Shown piece after piece: positions 9,588-16,957 of a stretch of 50,076 nucleotides of DNA. Every line of letters starts with the position of its first letter. The stretch's first letter is position 1. The stretch lies in contig NZ_JABMCB010000132.1 in assembly GCF_013359935.1 (NCBI RefSeq), positions 1 to 50,076 on the forward strand, read 5' to 3'. Under the pieces are notes generated by a model, which saw only the letters and a program-made list of their open reading frames with translations, ran no database searches and had not been told where the DNA came from. Made by a program: the position numbers and the translations under genes. The stretch comes from Paenibacillus xylanilyticus. GTDB taxonomy: Bacteria; Bacillota; Bacilli; Paenibacillales; Paenibacillaceae.

Positions 9588-10157
9588 TCATTGCAGTAAT
9601 TCAGATAAGTCCTCAGCAAGGACAGCATAAATCCGGTGATCCTGATAGCTTCCGTTAATTTTCAAATATTTACGAGCGATTCCTTCCGCTTGAAAGCCGT
9701 TCTTCTCCAGCACACGCATGGAACCGGTGTTGGAGGGCAGGATGGCTGCCTGAACACGGTTCAGCTTCAGGGCACGGAAGGCATAGCCTACAGCCAGTTT
9801 AACAGCGGCAGTCATCCGTCCACCGCCTTGATAGTCAGGATGGATAAAGTAGCCCATATCGGCATAATTGGCAACACCGTATGAAACGTTGTTTAGACTA
9901 ACTTGTCCAATCAGAATGTCATCCGTAATGGTGTAAATTCCAAATTGATAACCGCTTCCTTCTTCTGCCGCTTTTAATCTATCTTCAATCCGTCTTCTTT
10001 GAGCATTCAGCGTATAGTACTCATCATCCCGAAGAGGCTCTACAGCTTGATAGGGAATGCGGGTGACCTGAATCAAGTCAAGGTAGGCTTGTGTATCATC
10101 GATCGTGAGCAGCCGAAGGCTAATCCCGTTCGGGGTATCATATAGTGTCAAGGCCAT
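9588..10157 (-). CDS. GNAT N-acetyltransferase, RimJ/RimL type
   Basis: A 189-residue acetyl-CoA-dependent acetyltransferase. It shows the RimJ/RimL pattern: N-terminal SLRLLTIDDTQAYLDL, a YADMGYFIHPDYQGGGRMTAA acetyl-CoA-binding segment and the C-terminal NRVQAAILPSNTGSMRVLEKNGF motif. Such enzymes acetylate ribosomal protein N-termini or small amines, and the substrate here is unknown. The ATG at 10157 has GAAAGGA upstream at 11 bases. It follows tadA by 37 bases on the same strand, with no terminator between, so the two are probably cotranscribed. Confidence 0.9.
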   Translation of the reverse strand: MALTLYDTPNGISLRLLTIDDTQAYLDLIQVTRIPYQAVEPLRDDEYYTLNAQRRRIEDRLKAAEEGSGYQFGIYTITDDILIGQVSLNNVSYGVANYADMGYFIHPDYQGGGRMTAAVKLAVGYAFRALKLNRVQAAILPSNTGSMRVLEKNGFQAEGIARKYLKINGSYQDHRIYAVLAEDLSELLQ

Positions 10158-10194
10158 CGTTATGCACGTCCTTTCAAGAGTGGGAATATAGATA

Positions 10195-10695
10195 TTACTT
10201 TTTGCGTAAACGACGGAAAAATTGAGTCAGCATGGTGGAGCATTCAGGCTGGAGGACATCAGGGATCACTTCGGTACGATGGTTGAACCGGGGTTCCTGC
10301 AGCAGATTCATTAGGGTCCCGGCACATCCTGCCTTGGGATCGGCGGTGCCATATATGACGCGGGGCACTCGGGACTGTACGATTGCTCCTGCGCACATCG
10401 GACAAGGCTCCAGTGTGACATACAGACTGCAGTCAAGCAGACGCCATGCTCCAATCGTTTCGCTCGCCTGGCGAATTGCGACCATCTCCGCATGAGCTGT
10501 GGAATCGAGAGTGGTTTCACGCAAATTATATCCTCGCCCGATGATCTGATTGTTTTGCACAATTACAGCTCCAATAGGAACCTCTCCGAGCGCCTCAGCC
10601 TTATAAGCCTCAGCAATCGCTTCCCGCATCCAATATTCGTGCTGTGATTCCTCCGAAAGATGAGAGAGATCAAGCGTAGTTGAGTGTTCGTTCAT
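10195..10695 (-). CDS. tadA: tRNA adenosine(34) deaminase
   Basis: TadA deaminates A34 to inosine in the anticodon of tRNA-Arg(ACG), allowing decoding of CGU, CGC and CGA. The 166-residue protein has the cytidine-deaminase-fold zinc site HAE (His68, catalytic Glu70) and PCPMC (Cys98, Cys101), plus the YGTADPKAGCAGT segment typical of TadA. The start at 10695 has AAGGAG about 10 bases upstream. In B. subtilis tadA lies directly before the SRP RNA and dnaX. Here those genes are 35 kb away, on the other strand. Confidence 0.96.
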   Translation of the reverse strand: MNEHSTTLDLSHLSEESQHEYWMREAIAEAYKAEALGEVPIGAVIVQNNQIIGRGYNLRETTLDSTAHAEMVAIRQASETIGAWRLLDCSLYVTLEPCPMCAGAIVQSRVPRVIYGTADPKAGCAGTLMNLLQEPRFNHRTEVIPDVLQPECSTMLTQFFRRLRKK

Positions 10696-10728
10696 TACAG
10701 TGAAGCTCCTTCCAAAGCATTTATTCAG

Positions 10729-10742
10729 CGAACAAATATTCG
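10729..10742. promoter_or_regulatory. LexA-like palindrome in the tadA-kinase gap
   Basis: CGAACAAATATTCG differs by one base from the ideal Firmicute LexA box CGAAC-N4-GTTCG. It lies 33 bases before tadA and about 250 bases before the kinase. A single site with one mismatch is suggestive only. Confidence 0.35.
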
Positions 10743-10767
10743 TTTGTTAACATGATGTGCATAAGTC

Positions 10768-10837
10768 TGTGGATAACTGCCGAGTTGCTCACATAGTTAT
10801 GAACATACTATCCACAAGCCTGTGGATTTGTGTATAA
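10768..10837. promoter_or_regulatory. cluster of DnaA-box sequences
   Basis: Four 9-mers lie within 70 bases: TGTGGATAA (10768-10776, perfect TTATCCACA on the minus strand), CTATCCACA (10808-10816, one mismatch), TGTGGATTT (10821-10829, two mismatches, minus) and TGTGTATAA (10829-10837, TTATACACA on the minus strand, a form also bound in Bacillus). The last overlaps a TATAAT at 10833-10838. The region separates the divergent tadA and kinase genes. Confidence 0.6.
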
Positions 10838-10977
10838 TTTTAGTGATTAATCTCATTGTAGGCACGGAAAAGACAAAAAACAATGAAATTCGCGCTTTTC
10901 AGCCAAGCGGTAACTTTTGGACTAGGGGCATTTATCCTTTTCAAAACCCCACACAACCGTTATGATGGAGATAGGTT

Positions 10978-13365
10978 TTGCCATATATCGCCAGAGGGTA
11001 CAAGCCGAGAGGTGAACAAAAAAAGTTGTCTATTAAAACGAAATTATCCATGATTATGTCGTGCTCGGTGCTTGTTATTCTGGTTCTGAATATCGCGCTG
11101 AGTTATTATACTACAGAGGAAAATCTTAGACAGGACAGCGAAACTAAAATGGTCCTCACGGCCAAACAGATTGCAATTTCTGTCGAACAAAATCAAAATA
11201 GTTTGGATTATGTAAAACGCCAGATTGGAAATAATCTATGGCTTGCTTCAGTCATGGCTGCAGAAGAATTGGACCCGGATATTAATAATATCACAAATGA
11301 AGAACTCGTACGCTTGAGCAAAAAAGTTGGGGTATCGCATATCTCTCTCATGGAGCAAACAGAGGATGATATCGTTGTAACCCGTTCTTCAGATCCACGG
11401 GAAGTCGGTTTATCCACAAAGAAGATGACGTATTGGTATCAGGCATTTAAGCAATTGTTCGAAAAACATCAAGTTACCATCACCGAGGGACAGAAATTGG
11501 ACCATTTTTGGTCCGATGGCTTCGAGTACTCTACATCCAGTCCATCGGATATTGATATCTGGGGTTATTATCATGATGGGAAGAGGAACTACATAATCAA
11601 TCCCTTCTATAATAATGCTGAAGTTGATGGCTATGTAAAGATCTCTGGTCCGGATGAGATTTTGACCAAGATTCGTGAAGTGAATCCTTCCATTTTGGAG
11701 ATAACAGGTATCAATCCATTGACCTTTGGCAGTCCAAACATGAGCGACGATGGAAGGGATAGCAATTACAGCAAGTTGAATAATAGACCGATTCGTTTTG
11801 GTACTTACCAGTATGGTACAGCAGATGAAGACCACCGTGCGGTGGTGAGGGCCATCCGTACCGGGCAGAACGTTTCTTTTGTCAGTGAGACGCATGATCA
11901 GAAGGTGTTAAAAAGTTTTATACCTATTTTTACTCCAAATGAAGCGTCCTATGTGATCAGTATTGTCATGGACTATAAACAAATATCCTCCATGGTATCC
12001 GAACAATTGGTCAGCCATGCATCCATATCACTGGTGCTGCTGGAAATCGTCATCTTTGGCAGCTATTTGCTAGCAGGATACATCACACGTCCGATTCAGT
12101 CCATTCTGGGCAAGGTCAATGATGTGGCCGATGGACACTTCGACTTCCGTCTGAAAGTGAGAAGGAAGGATGAACTGGGTCAACTGGCCAATCGGATTAA
12201 TGCCATGATTCGCAATCTGGGTCACTATACCAACCGGCTGAAACAGATGTATGAGGAGAACAGGGCTGTCAAAGAACATCTGGAATCCATCATTAATCAG
12301 ACCGCAGATGCCATTCATATTACGGATCTTGATGGAAAGGTGCTGCGGGTAAACCGGGCGTTCGAGCAGTTATATGGCTGGCGGAGCCGTGAAGTTGAAA
12401 ACCGCAAGCTGAAGATTATCCCGCCTGAAGCAGAAGAGGAAATGAAGGAACAGCATGCTCAGTTAGTCGAAGGGCTGTCCATCACCTCTAATGAAACCGT
12501 TTGGATGAAAAAAGATGGCACACGGGTTGAGGTTAGTGTCAGCACCGCACCCGTACGAGACGAATTGGGCGAAATTACAGCACTGATCAGCGTATCCAGG
12601 GACATCACAAGCCGCAACCGTATGGAAGAGCTGCTTCGCCGCTCAGAGAAGCTGACAACCGTAGGCCAACTGGCTGCAGGTGTTGCGCATGAGATCCGTA
12701 ATCCGCTTACGACGCTGCGCGGCTTCCTACAGCTTCAGCAAGAGACGAACAAGCTTAATCATCGTCATCTCGATTTGATGTTGTCTGAGCTTGATCGCAT
12801 CAATCTGATTGTAGGAGAGTTCCTGATTCTGGCCAAGCCGCAGGCTGTTCACTTCCAGGAACGGGATATTCGCTTCATTCTTGGCGATGTCATCTCCCTG
12901 CTGGATAGTCAGGCGCATCTGCATGGGGTGGAATTTGTATTAAGTGCGTCACCTGATTCAGCTATGGTACACTGTGAAGAGAATCAGCTGAAGCAGGTGT
13001 TTATTAATCTGCTCAAGAACGGTATGGAAGCCATGCCGGATGGAGGCAGCATTCGGATTCGGCTTCATCATGACAAGGAGCTGAACCGGGTACGGATTGA
13101 AATTAAGGATGAGGGCATTGGGATTCCGGAAGAGATGATGCCGAAGCTTGGCGAGCCGTTCTTTACCAACAAGGAGTCTGGGACAGGGCTTGGTTTAATG
13201 GTCAGTCAGCGCATCATTCAATCACATAAGGGCATGATGGATATTAAAAGCGTCATGAACAAGGGCACGACCGTTATCATTGACCTTCCTGCTTCCAAAC
13301 AGCTTTCAGAGAGCGTGGAGGTAGAGAATCAGGCGGATCATGCTCCTACAGACGAAGAGAACTAG
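10978..13365 (+). CDS. membrane PAS-domain sensor histidine kinase, sporulation-kinase type
   Basis: A 795-residue sensor. A transmembrane segment at about 24-43 is followed by a ~300-residue extracytoplasmic (Cache-like) domain, a second membrane segment near 345-367, a HAMP linker, a PAS domain from about 440, and a HisKA/HATPase core. The phosphoacceptor is His571 in AAGVAHEIRNPLTTLRGF. N, G1 and G2 boxes appear as NLLKNGMEAM, DEGIGIP and GTGLGLMVSQ. This H-box form is typical of KinA/KinB-like kinases that feed Spo0F, and no response-regulator gene is adjacent, which fits a phosphorelay kinase. The start is uncertain: TTG at 10978 (GGAG 7 bases upstream) or TTG at 11026 (after GAGAGGTGA). 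The upstream region carries DnaA-box sequences. A pseudouridine synthase gene follows after 18 bases. Confidence 0.9.
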   Translation: MPYIARGYKPRGEQKKLSIKTKLSMIMSCSVLVILVLNIALSYYTTEENLRQDSETKMVLTAKQIAISVEQNQNSLDYVKRQIGNNLWLASVMAAEELDPDINNITNEELVRLSKKVGVSHISLMEQTEDDIVVTRSSDPREVGLSTKKMTYWYQAFKQLFEKHQVTITEGQKLDHFWSDGFEYSTSSPSDIDIWGYYHDGKRNYIINPFYNNAEVDGYVKISGPDEILTKIREVNPSILEITGINPLTFGSPNMSDDGRDSNYSKLNNRPIRFGTYQYGTADEDHRAVVRAIRTGQNVSFVSETHDQKVLKSFIPIFTPNEASYVISIVMDYKQISSMVSEQLVSHASISLVLLEIVIFGSYLLAGYITRPIQSILGKVNDVADGHFDFRLKVRRKDELGQLANRINAMIRNLGHYTNRLKQMYEENRAVKEHLESIINQTADAIHITDLDGKVLRVNRAFEQLYGWRSREVENRKLKIIPPEAEEEMKEQHAQLVEGLSITSNETVWMKKDGTRVEVSVSTAPVRDELGEITALISVSRDITSRNRMEELLRRSEKLTTVGQLAAGVAHEIRNPLTTLRGFLQLQQETNKLNHRHLDLMLSELDRINLIVGEFLILAKPQAVHFQERDIRFILGDVISLLDSQAHLHGVEFVLSASPDSAMVHCEENQLKQVFINLLKNGMEAMPDGGSIRIRLHHDKELNRVRIEIKDEGIGIPEEMMPKLGEPFFTNKESGTGLGLMVSQRIIQSHKGMMDIKSVMNKGTTVIIDLPASKQLSESVEVENQADHAPTDEEN
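11410..11418 (+). promoter_or_regulatory. perfect DnaA box inside the kinase gene
   Basis: TTATCCACA lies within the kinase coding sequence, 430 bases into the gene and about 600 bases from the upstream cluster. It encodes Leu-Ser-Thr across its frame, so coding constraint alone could produce it. Confidence 0.4.
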
Positions 13366-13383
13366 ATGAGGTGAGATTACCTT

Positions 13384-14085
13384 TTGCGTATTAATAAATT
13401 TATTAGTGAAACAGGTTATTGTTCCCGGCGTGAAGCGGACAAATTGGTGGAGAGCGGGAAAGTGACCATTAATGGTGCAACCGCTGAACTGGGCAGTCAG
13501 GCAGAAGAAGGCGATGATGTACGCATCAATGGTCAGCCCATTAAGGAAAAAAGAAAACATGTATACATTGCACTGAATAAACCTGTCGGCATAACGAGCA
13601 CAACCGAACGGCATATTCAGGGGAATATTGTTGACTTTGTAGGCCACAAGGAGCGCATTTTTCCGATCGGTCGACTGGATAAGGATTCGGAAGGACTTAT
13701 TCTGATGACTAACGATGGGGATATCGTTAATCGGATCCTCAGAGCAGAGGGACGGCACGAGAAGGAATACATTGTTACAGTAGACCGTCCGGTCACGCCG
13801 AGTTTTCTGAAGGGTATGAGTACAGGTGTCAAAATTCTTGGTGAAATGACGCTGCCCTGCACCGTTACAAGGATCTCCGAGCGGGTATTCCGCATTATAC
13901 TGACCGAAGGGAAAAACCGGCAGATTCGCAGGATGTGTAGTGCATTTGGTTATGAGGTGCGCAAACTGAAGCGTGTTCGTATCATGAATATTCATCTTGG
14001 TGAGCAGGCTTCAGGCAAATGGAGAGAACTGACAGCAGCAGAAAAATCGGAATTGGGTAGTCTGCTGGACTACACTTTGGAGTAA
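13384..14085 (+). CDS. rRNA pseudouridine synthase, RsuA/RluB/RluF family
   Basis: A 233-residue pseudouridine synthase. It has an N-terminal S4 RNA-binding domain (RINKFISETGYCSRREADKL, residues 1-50), the catalytic motif GRLDKDSEGLILMTNDG with the catalytic Asp, and the family C-terminal motif EGKNRQIRRMCSAFGYEV. The short length and the S4 domain fit enzymes that modify 23S rRNA (RluF type) or 16S rRNA. The exact target cannot be read from sequence. TTG at 13384 follows GATGAGGTGAG. It is 18 bases after the kinase gene and is followed by a terminator, so the two are likely cotranscribed. Confidence 0.92.
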   Translation: MRINKFISETGYCSRREADKLVESGKVTINGATAELGSQAEEGDDVRINGQPIKEKRKHVYIALNKPVGITSTTERHIQGNIVDFVGHKERIFPIGRLDKDSEGLILMTNDGDIVNRILRAEGRHEKEYIVTVDRPVTPSFLKGMSTGVKILGEMTLPCTVTRISERVFRIILTEGKNRQIRRMCSAFGYEVRKLKRVRIMNIHLGEQASGKWRELTAAEKSELGSLLDYTLE

Positions 14086-14100
14086 GATTTCATTTTCTTA

Positions 14101-14146
14101 AAAAGCTCTACCTCCCTTGCTGAAGGGCAGGCAGAGCTTTTTTTTA
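14101..14146 (+). terminator. terminator after the pseudouridine synthase gene
   Basis: AAAGCTCT..CCT pairs with AGG..AGAGCTTT with an inner CCCTT/AAGGG stem, followed by a long T run. Confidence 0.88.
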
Positions 14147-14166
14147 TTTTAACAAACGGAGCATAC

Positions 14167-14204
14167 AAAAAAAGTCGCTCTCCTCTAACCTAGAGAAGAA
14201 CGAC
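14167..14204 (-). terminator. motAB terminator
   Basis: On the minus strand GTCGTTCTTCTCTA pairs with TAGAGGAGAGCGAC, followed by seven T residues. Confidence 0.85.
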
Positions 14205-14224
14205 CTATGGAACCGTATAAGCTT

Positions 14225-15040
14225 CTAGTTTGCTTGATCGACTGCTTTGACAGCCTTATTGTTACTTTGGTACTTCCGGATGATCGAAACCTCTACACGG
14301 CGGTTCTGTGCCCGTCCGACATTGGTTTGGTTGCTGGCGATCGGGTGGTACTCTCCATAACCGCTAGGTGTGAATTTCGCAGGATCGAGTGCATCGTTCA
14401 ATAACAGGATTTTAAGGAAGTTCAGCGCGCGATCCGCACTCAGATCCCAGTTATCCTTATATTGGCTGTTCGAAATGGGAATATTATCAGTGTGGCCAGA
14501 TACAACCACCTCATATTCCGGGAATTCCTGCAGCATGTTGGATATGGCTTTCGCCAGTGAGCGTGATTCAGGCTTCACATCTGCCCGGCCTGAAGAGAAC
14601 AGAGCATTATCACTGATGGTGATCTTTAGCTCAGACTGATTCAGCTTGGTGTTGAGTTGGTCGGAAAGCCCGTTTTTGCTAATATATTGATCCAGTTGTT
14701 TCTTGAGTTTTTCGAGATCTTCCTGCTCTTTTTGAGCCATCTGTGCATCGGTTATCTGAGACTTGTTTTTGGTGATCTCTTCAGGCACCTGTTTGTTTTT
14801 GCCCAGGTCTGTAGTGGCTTCCGTAGGGTTCATGGATGTATGATCCAGTACACCTGCGCCACCGTTCAGCGCACTGCTCAGTGCCGAAGCCATCTGCTCA
14901 AACTTGGCTGCATCGAGTGAACTCATGGAGAACAGGGTGATAAACAGGGCAAGCAGCAGTGTCATCAAGTCAGAATACGGGAGCAGCCAGCTCTCGTCTA
15001 TATGTTCTTCATGCGGCTCATGTTTTTTAGCCTTTTTCAC
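14225..15040 (-). CDS. motB: flagellar motor stator protein MotB
   Basis: MotB is the peptidoglycan-anchored stator subunit that conducts ions to drive flagellar rotation. The 271-residue protein has a basic cytoplasmic start, one membrane segment with the ion-binding Asp in LPYSDLMTLLLALFITLF, a plug/linker helix, and a C-terminal OmpA-like peptidoglycan-binding domain (VVSGHTDNIPI, NWDLSADRALNFL, NRRVEVSII). It overlaps the end of motA by 14 bases, which suggests translational coupling. Both are read from a sigma-D-type promoter upstream of motA. Confidence 0.96.
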   Translation of the reverse strand: MKKAKKHEPHEEHIDESWLLPYSDLMTLLLALFITLFSMSSLDAAKFEQMASALSSALNGGAGVLDHTSMNPTEATTDLGKNKQVPEEITKNKSQITDAQMAQKEQEDLEKLKKQLDQYISKNGLSDQLNTKLNQSELKITISDNALFSSGRADVKPESRSLAKAISNMLQEFPEYEVVVSGHTDNIPISNSQYKDNWDLSADRALNFLKILLLNDALDPAKFTPSGYGEYHPIASNQTNVGRAQNRRVEVSIIRKYQSNNKAVKAVDQAN

Positions 15041-15827
15041 CTGATGATCCCTCCTTCTCTTCCAGCTGTCTACGTTCGGAAGGTGTCAGGAATACAGATA
15101 ATTTTTGGTTGATGGCAATGGTGGATACTCCGGATTGAATGGATAACAATCCTTCAACCATCATCAGCTTGATCTCCATCTCTTTCTTGGACATCCGCTT
15201 CAACTTGTTGGACATGGGATGCCACAACACGTAACCACTAAAAATACCAAGGAGTGTAGCGATAAACGCAGCCGCAATAGCGTGAGACAGTTTTTCCATA
15301 TCACTAAGGTCGGCCAGGGCTGCAATCAGACCTACAACGGCCCCGAGAACCCCGAGTGTTGGTGCGTACATCCCCGCTTGTGCGAAGATTAATGCTCCAC
15401 CACGGTGACGTTCCTCAGTGGCATGGATATCTTCCATCAAAACATCACTAACAAATTCCTGGTCGTTGCCGTCAATAATCATGCGCATACCGCTGCGAAG
15501 GAATTGATCATCAATCTCTTCGACTTTTGATTCAAGTGCCAGCAAACCTTCACGACGGGTAGTGGAAGCCCAATCCATAAATGTGCCGATCAGGGAAACA
15601 CGGTCAATCAGTTGCTGTTTTTTGAACAATACCCCGAAAAGCTTGGGGATTTTCTTAACTTCAGACATTGGAAATGCCATGAAGATTGTTGCTGCTGTAC
15701 CAACAAAGATAATAACGTAGGCTGCAGGGTTGTTAACCAGATTGATCAGGGGAGCACCCTTCAGGAACATCCCGAGTACAAGTGAAACCAGCCCCAAAAC
15801 TAGTCCGATAATCGTTGAAATTTCCAT
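15027..15827 (-). CDS. motA: flagellar motor stator protein MotA
   Basis: MotA has four membrane segments and forms the ion channel with MotB, contacting FliG through its large cytoplasmic loop. The loop has the signature TRREGLLALESKVEEIDD. The last two membrane helices contain GMYAPTLGVLGAVVGLIAAL and AAAFIATLLGIFSGYVLWHP. I prefer the ATG at 15827 (266 residues), which aligns with the family start and follows GGATGAGGTG. The TTG at 15866 would add a 13-residue non-family extension. First gene of motAB. Confidence 0.96.
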   Translation of the reverse strand: MEISTIIGLVLGLVSLVLGMFLKGAPLINLVNNPAAYVIIFVGTAATIFMAFPMSEVKKIPKLFGVLFKKQQLIDRVSLIGTFMDWASTTRREGLLALESKVEEIDDQFLRSGMRMIIDGNDQEFVSDVLMEDIHATEERHRGGALIFAQAGMYAPTLGVLGAVVGLIAALADLSDMEKLSHAIAAAFIATLLGIFSGYVLWHPMSNKLKRMSKKEMEIKLMMVEGLLSIQSGVSTIAINQKLSVFLTPSERRQLEEKEGSSGEKG

Positions 15828-15968
15828 CATACACCTCATCCATGAGATAAAATTGAATCCTTTCAAGCGGCTGTATTCGGGCTTCCGGACGAATGTTTGG
15901 CCGCAATCCGTTTAACCTTTGGCATTTTATAGAAATGCTGTAACAGTTAAAACGGTCATGTATAGTAT

Positions 15969-15995
15969 TTATCGACCAGTAGGCCTTTTTTTTTA
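15969..15995 (-). promoter_or_regulatory. sigma-D (flagellar) promoter of motAB
   Basis: Read on the minus strand: TAAA (15995-15992), 15 bases, then GTCGATAA (15976-15969). The sigma-D consensus is TAAA-N15-GCCGATAA, so 11 of 12 positions match with exact spacing. It lies about 140 bases before the motA start. Confidence 0.85.
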
Positions 15996-16062
15996 AGGGT
16001 TATTTTCAGGTATAATAAGAACAAATCAGCTCTTTAGGGGCCAAACAGGAGTGAAAAAGCCA

Positions 16063-16356
16063 ATGGGCGTAAAGCATGGACGGGATTATGAAGGAATATT
16101 GACAGATTTGACACAGGCGATTGGCCGCATACCGGACCGGTATGTATTCTTTGAAATGGATGAGGAAGAGTGGGGCCGCCTGGGTGAAAATGAGCAGCTG
16201 GAGGTGGATGAGGCTCTGGCAGAGGATTTGTTCTATGCTCTGGGCACTCAGTCTGTCATTCCTGTAGGGAGTGGTGTGGTTATTCATGACAAGGAACAGC
16301 ACCGCATTCATATTTTGATTGGAGAAGAAGAACTGACATTTGTACCGCTAATCTAG
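16063..16356 (+). CDS. small acidic protein of unknown function
   Basis: A 97-residue soluble, acidic protein. Predicted structure from the sequence is a helix (DYEGILTDLTQAIG), strands (DRYVFFEM), an acidic helix (QLEVDEALAEDLFYAL) and a C-terminal beta hairpin (RIHILIGEEELTFVPL). I do not recognise a family. I chose the ATG at 16063, 8 bases after AGGAGTGA. The GTG at 16051 overlaps that ribosome site. A TATAAT at 16011-16016 may be its -10 box, which makes it divergent from motAB across a short promoter region. Confidence 0.7.
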   Translation: MGVKHGRDYEGILTDLTQAIGRIPDRYVFFEMDEEEWGRLGENEQLEVDEALAEDLFYALGTQSVIPVGSGVVIHDKEQHRIHILIGEEELTFVPLI

Positions 16357-16445
16357 TGGGAAATCAAGGGCTGTTTTAGCGTGGAAACGGAGAGGGGAAA
16401 CTCCTGGAAGCCTTGCGGGTATTGGCTCTAACCCGGTTCGCAGTA

Positions 16446-16475
16446 TTGGATTTTGAGTTGTGTACGTGGTAAGAT
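16446..16475 (+). promoter_or_regulatory. likely promoter of the pterin dehydratase gene
   Basis: TTGGAT (16446-16451), an 18-base spacer and TAAGAT (16470-16475). A start near 16482 gives a leader of about 130 bases. Confidence 0.45.
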
Positions 16476-16481
16476 GATAGT

Positions 16482-16614
16482 CATGAAACGGGCGGGCCGC
16501 AGAGCGGTTAACCTATGACGGTTGGGGTTACTGTGGTAGCACCAAGGTTTCGATGACATGAGGAACGGGGACAGATACTACCCTAGTGTCATCTTATGGG
16601 GAGGAAGATAACGT
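16482..16614 (+). promoter_or_regulatory. structured leader before the pterin dehydratase gene
   Basis: The leader contains CCGC-AGA-GCGG, a GTG-GTAG-CAC hairpin, and a perfect 7-bp stem GATGACA (16552-16558) / TGTCATC (16587-16593). A second stem ATCTT (16591-16595) / AAGAT (16605-16609) encloses the Shine-Dalgarno GGGGAGG in its loop and shares ATC with the first, so the two cannot form together. This looks like a switch, but it matches no riboswitch class I know. Confidence 0.35.
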
Positions 16615-16911
16615 ATGGTTTTTACGCAAGAGGAAGTCGAAGCTCATCTGGGAAGGCTGGAAGGCTGGGAACTGGAAGAGGGACGGTGGATTATCCGCAA
16701 GTTCGTATTTTCCAACTACATGAAGGGGATTGCATTCGTGGATGAGGTCGCCGCGATCTCGGAAGCATTCAATCATCATCCTTTTATTACAATTGATTAT
16801 ACAACGGTTACCCTTCGTCTCACGTCGTGGGATGAGGGTGGAATTACATCTGTAGATATTAAGGAAGCAGAGCAGTTTAACGAAACGTTTGAGAAAATGA
16901 GGACGACGTAA
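16615..16911 (+). CDS. 4a-hydroxytetrahydrobiopterin dehydratase (pterin carbinolamine dehydratase)
   Basis: A 98-residue protein of the PCD/DCoH family, which dehydrates 4a-hydroxytetrahydropterins so that the pterin cofactor can be recycled. The family signature is clear: GWELEEGRWIIRKF, then FNHHPFITIDYTTVTLRLTS with the conserved His-His-Pro, and a short C-terminal helix EAEQFNETFEKM. It usually partners aromatic amino acid hydroxylases, but none is encoded nearby. The ATG at 16615 has GGGGAGGAAG upstream. A ribokinase-like gene starts a few tens of bases downstream, with no terminator between. Confidence 0.9.
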   Translation: MVFTQEEVEAHLGRLEGWELEEGRWIIRKFVFSNYMKGIAFVDEVAAISEAFNHHPFITIDYTTVTLRLTSWDEGGITSVDIKEAEQFNETFEKMRTT

Positions 16912-16957
16912 CCGGAAGTCGGTTAATGTTGTGCTGCCAGAAATGAGTGAAGCGTAC

